The notes under the pieces were generated by a model. It did not search any database. It was given only the letters and a program-made list of their open reading frames with translations, and was not told where the DNA came from. The position numbers were made by a program, and so were the translations under genes. Shown piece by piece: positions 1-4,401 of a stretch of 11,772 bases of DNA (positions within the stretch are counted from its first letter, which is position 1; each line of letters begins with the position of its first letter). The stretch comes from Bacteroidales bacterium UBA3382 (GTDB lineage: Bacteria; Bacteroidota; Bacteroidia; Bacteroidales; UBA932), in NCBI GenBank assembly GCA_002358965.1, contig DEPW01000051.1:3107-14878 (forward strand), in the 5' to 3' direction.

Positions 1-445
1 CCAGCCGCTCCATACGGACATAGTCCGCACTATCGAGATACAGCGGCATGTTTTCCACCATGAATACGGCCATCTGCACAATCTGCCGATTGTCTGCGCC
101 GGAGTCAATGGAGCGGATATGCCCGGTCTCAGCTTGCGGATGCGCATCCGCACGCAAAAGGGCGGCGGCCATCGAATCGGCCGCATCCATCAGCCTGTAA
201 ACGGTCACATCATCCGTCCTGGGCGATACAGTCACCATGATCATGTTCGCCGCACGGATGCTCGAATACGCCTCGCTTATCCGGCCATATTCCTGTTGTT
301 CCGGAAGGAAGGCGGTTATGTCTTCCTGAGGCCTCATCCCCGACGAGAGCAAAACGAACAGGACGATTACCGCCAACAGCGACGGAACAAGCAAGCGCCT
401 GTGCGACGAGAAGAAATCGTACAACTTCAACACATACCGTTTCAT
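1..445 (-). CDS. MMPL/RND-family exporter, N-terminal part (runs off the window)
   Basis: Reading left from an ATG at 445 gives 148 codons without a stop to the window edge, so only the N-terminus is present. Residues 1-15 are basic and polar, residues 16-35 form one membrane segment, and a periplasmic-type region follows. That region begins with MRPQEDITAFLPEQ, which resembles the 'EDI..FLP' start of the first periplasmic domain in MMPL-type exporters of Bacteroidetes aryl-polyene/flexirubin clusters. Such proteins are thought to move lipid-linked or polyketide products across the inner membrane. The ATG overlaps the stop of the preceding glycosyltransferase (ATGA), implying translational coupling. 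Family assignment rests on the short visible part and the context; substrate is inference. Confidence 0.7.
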   Translation of the reverse strand, partial: MKRYVLKLYDFFSSHRRLLVPSLLAVIVLFVLLSSGMRPQEDITAFLPEQQEYGRISEAYSSIRAANMIMVTVSPRTDDVTVYRLMDAADSMAAALLRADAHPQAETGHIRSIDSGADNRQIVQMAVFMVENMPLYLDSADYVRMERL

Positions 446-1236
446 GTCCGTCTCAGTCTTTTCGCCGCCGCATGCACGGCCATCGAAGGATAGCCGTAAA
501 ATACGGCGGCGAAGGTCAATACCGTATTCAATATGGAAATCCTCAGGAAATCCCTCCCTTTACGGAAATGCGAGACTCTCTGCCCTTGAGGAGGATAGTA
601 TACTTTCACCGGCACGGAGAAGATATCCGTACCATGCCATGCGGCACGGACGAGCATCTCCAGCTCGGCCTCATAACGCGAAGTGCAAAGCCTCATCTTT
701 GCAAAACGGTCCAACGGATAGCATCTCATGCCGCTTTGCGTGTCTGGCAGGACGCGCAGCGTATGCACCGCGAACCAGAAGTTGGCGAAACGGTTGGCAA
801 AACCGCTCGAAGCCGGCCTTTCGACACCGTCCATCATGCGTTTTCCCACAATCACGGCAGAGGGATGAGCGCGTGAAGCTTCAATAAGGGCCGCTATGTC
901 CGGGACATTGTGCTGACCGTCGGAATCTATCGTCACGGCATAGTCGTACCCTTCCTCGAGAGCCTTGGCGAACCCTACGGAAAGCGCATGCCCTTTTCCT
1001 CTGTTGACCCGGTAGGCCACAAGCGTAATCCTGTCGCCATATCCTTCAAGAAGTGCTTCTGTCCCGTCGCGCGGGCCGTCGCAAACCGCTATGAGACGGT
1101 AGCCTGCGGCAATCACCGAATCCACGACACTGCAGACGGTACCGGCATTTTCGAATGTCGGCATGACAACACAGTATCGCGGAGAGACTTTCATATCGGC
1201 GAAGAGCTGATTAAGGCGCCGGAGCGAAAGAGGCAT
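442..1236 (-). CDS. Family 2 glycosyltransferase (aryl-polyene/flexirubin cluster type)
   Basis: A 264-residue GT-A fold glycosyltransferase resembling dolichol-phosphate-mannose-synthase-like GT2 enzymes. Visible landmarks are the N-terminal strand CVVMPTFENAGTV (residues 22-34), the nucleotide-sugar DG at 53-54, NRGKGHAL (78-85), the metal-binding DSD at 104-106 followed by GQH, DTQSGMR at 165-171, and RVSHFRKGRDF near 220-230. A hydrophobic stretch at about 234-256 could associate with the membrane. The SHFR..RDF-type C-terminus is what I associate with the stand-alone GT2 enzymes of Bacteroidetes aryl-polyene clusters. The start is uncertain. Met1 at 1236 overlaps the dehydratase gene by 26 bases and has a weak GAAGA upstream. 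Met15 at 1194 lies 16 bases beyond the dehydratase stop and has no evident Shine-Dalgarno. The acceptor is unknown. Confidence 0.85.
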   Translation of the reverse strand: MPLSLRRLNQLFADMKVSPRYCVVMPTFENAGTVCSVVDSVIAAGYRLIAVCDGPRDGTEALLEGYGDRITLVAYRVNRGKGHALSVGFAKALEEGYDYAVTIDSDGQHNVPDIAALIEASRAHPSAVIVGKRMMDGVERPASSGFANRFANFWFAVHTLRVLPDTQSGMRCYPLDRFAKMRLCTSRYEAELEMLVRAAWHGTDIFSVPVKVYYPPQGQRVSHFRKGRDFLRISILNTVLTFAAVFYGYPSMAVHAAAKRLRRT

Positions 1237-1555
1237 TGATCTTCACATATTCCTCGTCGCCGACAGACAGCACCGCCCGCAACATCCGGGCCTCAGGGTC
1301 TATGGCTATCCCGACATGAGGCCTGTCGGAAGGAGCGATCATCTTCATGAACTTGACAGAGTGCATGCAGGGGAAAAATACCTGTCTTCCGAGGCTCTCC
1401 GAAACGAGTTCCCTTACTATTTCGATTATGGCCGCTCCCGGAAGCACTGGAAAACCGGGAAAATGTCCTTCGAATACAGGACAGTCTTCCGACAATGTCA
1501 GGACATACTTTCCATCGCCCGCAAGGGCGGCATCATACAAATATCCTTTCAGCAT
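1211..1555 (-). CDS. FabZ/FabA-like 3-hydroxyacyl-ACP dehydratase (hot-dog fold)
   Basis: A 114-residue single hot-dog protein, short for FabZ (usually about 140-150). The central motif GHFPGFPVLPGAAIIEIVRE (residues 30-49) matches the FabZ active-site helix. It keeps the catalytic His (H31) and the acidic partner (E45). HSVKFMKMIAPSDRP (65-79) matches the following FabZ substrate-loop pattern. The predicted role is dehydration of 3-hydroxyacyl chains on ACP, probably for a polyene or fatty-acyl precursor. An upstream ATG at 1630 would add 25 residues, but these run through a -7-like promoter element and look non-coding, so I chose the ATG at 1555. It is the first gene of a leftward operon with the glycosyltransferase and exporter. 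Pathway assignment is inference from context. Confidence 0.82.
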   Translation of the reverse strand: MLKGYLYDAALAGDGKYVLTLSEDCPVFEGHFPGFPVLPGAAIIEIVRELVSESLGRQVFFPCMHSVKFMKMIAPSDRPHVGIAIDPEARMLRAVLSVGDEEYVKINASFAPAP

Positions 1556-1572
1556 AGAAGCAGTTTTATACG

Positions 1573-1580
1573 CAAAAATA
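1573..1580 (-). promoter_or_regulatory. Possible Bacteroidetes -7 promoter element
   Basis: On the minus strand this reads TATTTTTG, an exact match to the Bacteroidetes -7 consensus TAnnTTTG. It lies 17 bases upstream of the dehydratase ATG at 1555, which would leave a leader of only about 10 bases. No TTTG is at the expected 19-21 base spacing; one occurs 12 bases upstream, which is too close. It is plausible as the promoter of the dehydratase-glycosyltransferase-exporter operon, but only half of the consensus is present. Confidence 0.4.
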
Positions 1581-1635
1581 ATAGTTTTCCGACAAAATCC
1601 GTATCGATCGCAGAAAACGCCCGTCTGCAAAACAG

Positions 1636-1666
1636 AAAGGAGGACAATCCGATGTCGTCCTCCTTT
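1636..1666 (-). terminator. Intrinsic terminator after rpmA
   Basis: A perfect 10-bp inverted repeat, AAAGGAGGAC (1636-1645) with GTCCTCCTTT (1657-1666), encloses an 11-base loop. In the leftward direction the stem is followed by CTGTTTTG, a T-rich but interrupted tail. In the rightward direction it is followed by TTAT, giving five T in a row. It lies 64 bases past the rpmA stop and just upstream of the dehydratase promoter region, so it most likely ends the rplU-rpmA transcript and insulates the next leftward operon. Confidence 0.8.
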
Positions 1667-1730
1667 TTATCATATCCGTGCCGATAATGTCAAAGGCACG
1701 CGCGTTAATGCCGCCGGGGCACCTATTGGC

Positions 1731-1991
1731 CTAATTTTCCAAAGGCATTACCGAAACATAGGATTTCGCTCCTGCCTTCTTCTTGTAAACCACCACGCCG
1801 TCTACCAGCGCATACAGGGTATGGTCTTTGCCCATGCCTACATTGAGGCCAGGGTTGTGTACAGTACCTCTCTGGCGTACAAGGATGTTTCCCGCCTTCA
1901 CGAATTCGCTGCCGAATTTCTTGAGGCCCAATCTTTTGCTATGTGATTCACGGCCGTTCTTCGAACTACCGACACCTTTTTTATGTGCCAT
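1731..1991 (-). CDS. rpmA: 50S ribosomal protein L27
   Basis: An 86-residue protein with the hallmark bL27 start MAHKKGVGSSKNGRESHSKR, whose flexible N-terminal tail reaches toward the peptidyl-transferase centre of the large ribosomal subunit. The following GSEFVKAGNILVRQRG and GMGKDHTLYAL segments are also characteristic. Length is normal. There is no Firmicutes-type cleavable N-terminal extension: the mature sequence begins directly at the ATG. A GAGGAG Shine-Dalgarno lies 10 bases before the start. The gene follows rplU by 27 bases, the conserved bacterial order, and is followed by the terminator at 1636-1666. Confidence 0.98.
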   Translation of the reverse strand: MAHKKGVGSSKNGRESHSKRLGLKKFGSEFVKAGNILVRQRGTVHNPGLNVGMGKDHTLYALVDGVVVYKKKAGAKSYVSVMPLEN

Positions 1992-2018
1992 AATGAAAAA
2001 TCTCCTCTAAACTGTTAA

Positions 2019-2330
2019 TTAAGCGATACTTTCAATCTTGATCAATGACAGATACTGTCTGTGACCGTTTTTCTTCTGATAGCCCTTGCGGCGTTTCTTT
2101 TTGAAGACGATTACTTTCTTTCCTTTGCAGCTATCGTCAAGCACGGTGGCCTTAACCATTGCACCGTCAACGTATGGAGAGCCGATCTTGATATCTCCGT
2201 CATTGTCGATAAGGAGCACTTTGTTTAACTCTACGGTTTCGTCCTTTGCAGCCGCCAGGCGGTTTACATAGACTTCCTGACCGACCTCGACTCTGAACTG
2301 CCGGCCTCCCATTTCTACTATTGCGTACAT
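2019..2330 (-). CDS. rplU: 50S ribosomal protein L21
   Basis: A 103-residue bL21 beginning MYAIVEMGGRQFRVEVGQ, the standard family start. It carries the rRNA-binding lysine/arginine-rich loop VIVFKKKRRKGYQKKNGHRQ near residues 73-92, ending LIKIESI. Length is typical. It is the first gene of the two-gene rplU-rpmA operon. The start has no evident Shine-Dalgarno: the preceding 20 bases are almost purely A and T, which is common in Bacteroidetes. Transcription probably starts from the consensus promoter at 2420-2450, leaving a leader of roughly 80 bases. Confidence 0.98.
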   Translation of the reverse strand: MYAIVEMGGRQFRVEVGQEVYVNRLAAAKDETVELNKVLLIDNDGDIKIGSPYVDGAMVKATVLDDSCKGKKVIVFKKKRRKGYQKKNGHRQYLSLIKIESIA

Positions 2331-2340
2331 TTTTTCAAAA

Positions 2341-2393
2341 AAACTTTAAAAGTTTCGACCGTCAGCGTCCGGAACGCCCGGCACTTAACGGGC
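2341..2393 (-). promoter_or_regulatory. rplU leader with two small inverted repeats
   Basis: The untranslated leader between the rplU promoter and start contains a 5-bp GC stem (GCCCG at 2376-2380 with CGGGC at 2389-2393, 8-base loop). Nearer the start there is a 7-bp A/T inverted repeat (AAACTTT at 2341-2347 with AAAGTTT at 2349-2355, one-base centre), followed in the leftward direction by a run of T. Ribosomal protein leaders are often autoregulated, but I do not recognise this as a described L21 leader and the stems are short. Confidence 0.3.
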
Positions 2394-2419
2394 TGAACGG
2401 CCTTCCAATATTGAGCGTG

Positions 2420-2450
2420 CAAAATTAGCACATTTTATTTAATCTGCAAA
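2420..2450 (-). promoter_or_regulatory. Full-consensus Bacteroidetes promoter for rplU-rpmA
   Basis: On the minus strand TTTG (2450-2447) and TAATTTTG (2427-2420) are separated by exactly 19 bases. This matches both elements of the Bacteroidetes sigma-ABfr consensus (TTTG, 19-21 bases, TAnnTTTG). It faces rplU, and transcription would begin around 2413. Confidence 0.8.
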
Positions 2451-2479
2451 ATCCCTACGGAAATTTATGAACAAATTAC

Positions 2480-2487
2480 TATTTTTG
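2480..2487 (+). promoter_or_regulatory. Possible -7 promoter element for the ATPase-sirtuin unit
   Basis: TATTTTTG matches the Bacteroidetes -7 consensus TAnnTTTG and lies 28 bases upstream of the ATG at 2516. The expected TTTG 19-21 bases upstream is absent (the region reads CTACGGAAA), so this is a half-match. The divergent rplU promoter lies just to the left. Confidence 0.4.
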
Positions 2488-2515
2488 TGAAATGATTCAT
2501 TGCGACTGTTATTAA

Positions 2516-3655
2516 ATGGACACTCCTTTCCAATATGACCGATACGCCACCGGGAAGAACTTCGTAGGGCGCAAAGGGGAATCCGTGACCCTCGAAAGCC
2601 TGATACGCAGCAACCAGAATGTCGTACTGTACGATGCCCCGAAAAGCGGCAAAGGCTCGCTGATAAGGCATGCGCTCTATCAGCTCAAAGTGGATTCCTA
2701 CGACTTCATGGCCTGCCATGCAAGCCTGGCCTCGATCAGAGACAGGGGCGAATTCCTGAACGAATATGCTACGGCCGTTTTCAGGGCAGCCGCATCAGAC
2801 CCGGGAGAGATGGAAGATCTTCATGGAGAATACCTTGCCGGCACCTGCCTCGAATTCAGCCCGTCATCGTACAAGGACAGCGGACCGCTTTTCGCCATCG
2901 GACGCGCACCCGAAAGCAAAGACAATCTGGCCGTATTGTCGCTTCCCGAACGCATTTCGGAACATTTTTCCAAACCCGTCATCATCATTATCGAACATTT
3001 TCAGGATTTCATGCTTTTCGAAGACTGGGAGGACATGCTCGGGACGCTCGAAACAGCATGGAAAGAACGGAAAAACGCCGTATATGTGATATCCGGTTCG
3101 AAAATCAACGCCATGAAAGAGATATTCGAAGAAAAACGCTTTTTCTACCGCTTCGCCGAATATCTGCCGCTCCAGCCTGTAGACGAGCGCGAACTGACCG
3201 AATATATCATAAGGGGATTCTCGAAAGGAGGGAAAATCATCGAACGCGACCTGGCGCTCGGAGCCGTAAGGCTTTTTGAAAACAACTGCTGGTACATCAA
3301 CCAGTTTTCCGCAATCTGCGACTCGCTTTCGAGGGGATACATTAACGAAAACACACTCGTGGAGGCCCTCGGGATGCTTTTGTCGCTGCACAGCGTGCGC
3401 TTCAGAGAAATCGTCGGCGGACTGACTTCATTCCAGCTGAACCTCCTGAAGGCCATACTGGAAGGCACGGTCAGGTTCAGTTCCGCCGAAACCATAGACA
3501 AATACGGTCTGAACTCGTCGGCGAATGTCCGCAGGCTGAAAGACGCCCTGAAGAAGAAGGAAATAGTGACCTTCGACAAAGACGACATCCCGCAGGTGAT
3601 CGACCCTCTTTTCAAATATTGGATGACGAAAATCTATTACAAAAACAGGATATGA
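2516..3655 (+). CDS. Archaeal-type ATPase-like protein (PF01637-like) with degenerate Walker motifs
   Basis: A 379-residue protein with the layout of the archaeal-type/AAA ATPases abundant in Bacteroidetes: a short lead, a P-loop domain, and a C-terminal winged helix ending near residues 361-373 in the family's 'DPLF..W' motif (VIDPLFKYWM). The P-loop position reads DAPKSGKGSL (40-49). The Walker lysine K46 is kept, but the first glycine is Asp and the Ser/Thr after the lysine is Gly. The Walker B strand VIIIIEHFQDF (155-165) has Glu-His where Asp-Glu is usual. The GS of the sensor-like strand VISGS (191-195) is kept. Nucleotide hydrolysis is therefore doubtful, while binding remains possible. 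There are no membrane segments or signal peptide. The stop overlaps the sirtuin start (ATGA). The biological role is unknown. Confidence 0.8.
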   Translation: MDTPFQYDRYATGKNFVGRKGESVTLESLIRSNQNVVLYDAPKSGKGSLIRHALYQLKVDSYDFMACHASLASIRDRGEFLNEYATAVFRAAASDPGEMEDLHGEYLAGTCLEFSPSSYKDSGPLFAIGRAPESKDNLAVLSLPERISEHFSKPVIIIIEHFQDFMLFEDWEDMLGTLETAWKERKNAVYVISGSKINAMKEIFEEKRFFYRFAEYLPLQPVDERELTEYIIRGFSKGGKIIERDLALGAVRLFENNCWYINQFSAICDSLSRGYINENTLVEALGMLLSLHSVRFREIVGGLTSFQLNLLKAILEGTVRFSSAETIDKYGLNSSANVRRLKDALKKKEIVTFDKDDIPQVIDPLFKYWMTKIYYKNRI

Positions 3656-4401
3656 CAAAAAGGATTGCAGTGCTTACGGGCGCCGGAGTCAGCGCCGAAA
3701 GCGGAATAAAGACATTCAGGGACAGCGACGGGTTGTGGGAAAACTACCCCGTAGAACAGGTTGCAAGCATCGAAGGGTGGCACCGCAACCCGGGGCTGAT
3801 GCTCGAATTTTACAATGAACGGCGCAAACAGCTTGCCGAAAGCGAGCCTAACGAGGCGCACAGAATCATCGCCGCCCTCGAAAGCGCATACCGGACAGAT
3901 GTGATAACGCAGAATGTCGACAACCTGCATGAACGGGCGGGCAGCACACATGTCCTGCATCTGCACGGGGAGCTCACCAAGGTCCGGCCTGAAAACTGCT
4001 ACAATGACCGGGACGGATTTTCGACCAAGACCGTCTTCGACATAGGGTACGAGCCGATACGCCTCGGAGACAAGGCCCCGAACGGCGCCCAGCTCAGGCC
4101 GCACATCGTATGGTTCGGCGAACCGGTACCCAACATAGAGAAAGCGATAGAGACAGTATCGGCGGCGGACATCATCATAATAGTAGGCACATCCTTGCAG
4201 GTGTACCCTGCCGCAGGCCTTTACAGATATGCCGCAAACGAGGCCCGCATTTACCTGGTGGATCCCAAACCGGCCTTGTGCGGGGACAGCAGGATAACCG
4301 TCATCCCGATGAAAGCGACCGACGGGATGCGCAAACTTGCCGGAATGCTCGGGCTGGAGGGATACGGAGAAAACGCCGAAAACAACGGACAGCGCGTCTA
4401 A
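3652..4401 (+). CDS. Sir2-family NAD-dependent protein deacylase (class III-like, zinc cysteines absent)
   Basis: A 249-residue sirtuin. NAD-binding and catalytic motifs are intact: GAGVSAESGIKTFRD (10-24), TQNVDNLHERAGS (86-98), the catalytic His in HLHGE (H105), GTSLQVYPAAGL (179-190) and VDPKP (203-207). FYNERR (53-58) supplies the Y54...R57 pair that in SIRT5/CobB reads the carboxylate of succinyl- or malonyl-lysine, so deacylation of acidic acyl-lysines is likely. Typical sirtuins have four zinc-binding Cys between the catalytic His and the next NAD motif; here only C116 is there, and the only other Cys is C210. The usual QLRPHIVWFGE segment follows. From memory many Bacteroidetes homologues share this loss. 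The start at 3652 is chosen over 3619 because it is preceded by AGGA, begins directly at the first sirtuin strand, and overlaps the ATPase stop as ATGA. Confidence 0.93.
   Translation: MTKRIAVLTGAGVSAESGIKTFRDSDGLWENYPVEQVASIEGWHRNPGLMLEFYNERRKQLAESEPNEAHRIIAALESAYRTDVITQNVDNLHERAGSTHVLHLHGELTKVRPENCYNDRDGFSTKTVFDIGYEPIRLGDKAPNGAQLRPHIVWFGEPVPNIEKAIETVSAADIIIIVGTSLQVYPAAGLYRYAANEARIYLVDPKPALCGDSRITVIPMKATDGMRKLAGMLGLEGYGENAENNGQRV

Noticed and set aside
119..1239. Several plus-strand open frames over the exporter, glycosyltransferase and dehydratase genes
   Set aside because: They overlap well-supported minus-strand genes, show Arg/His/Pro-rich composition typical of antisense frames, and carry no recognisable motif.
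1556..1630. A 25-residue N-terminal extension of the dehydratase from an ATG at 1630
   Set aside because: The stretch resembles no dehydratase N-terminus and contains a TAnnTTTG promoter element; the ATG at 1555 gives a normal hot-dog start.
2516..4401. The ATPase-sirtuin pair as a known anti-phage system (Sir2-HerA, Thoeris or DSR type)
   Set aside because: The ATPase is not HerA-like, no TIR or SLOG domain is visible, and the sirtuin is a short CobB/SIRT5-type enzyme. The pairing is kept only as an open observation.
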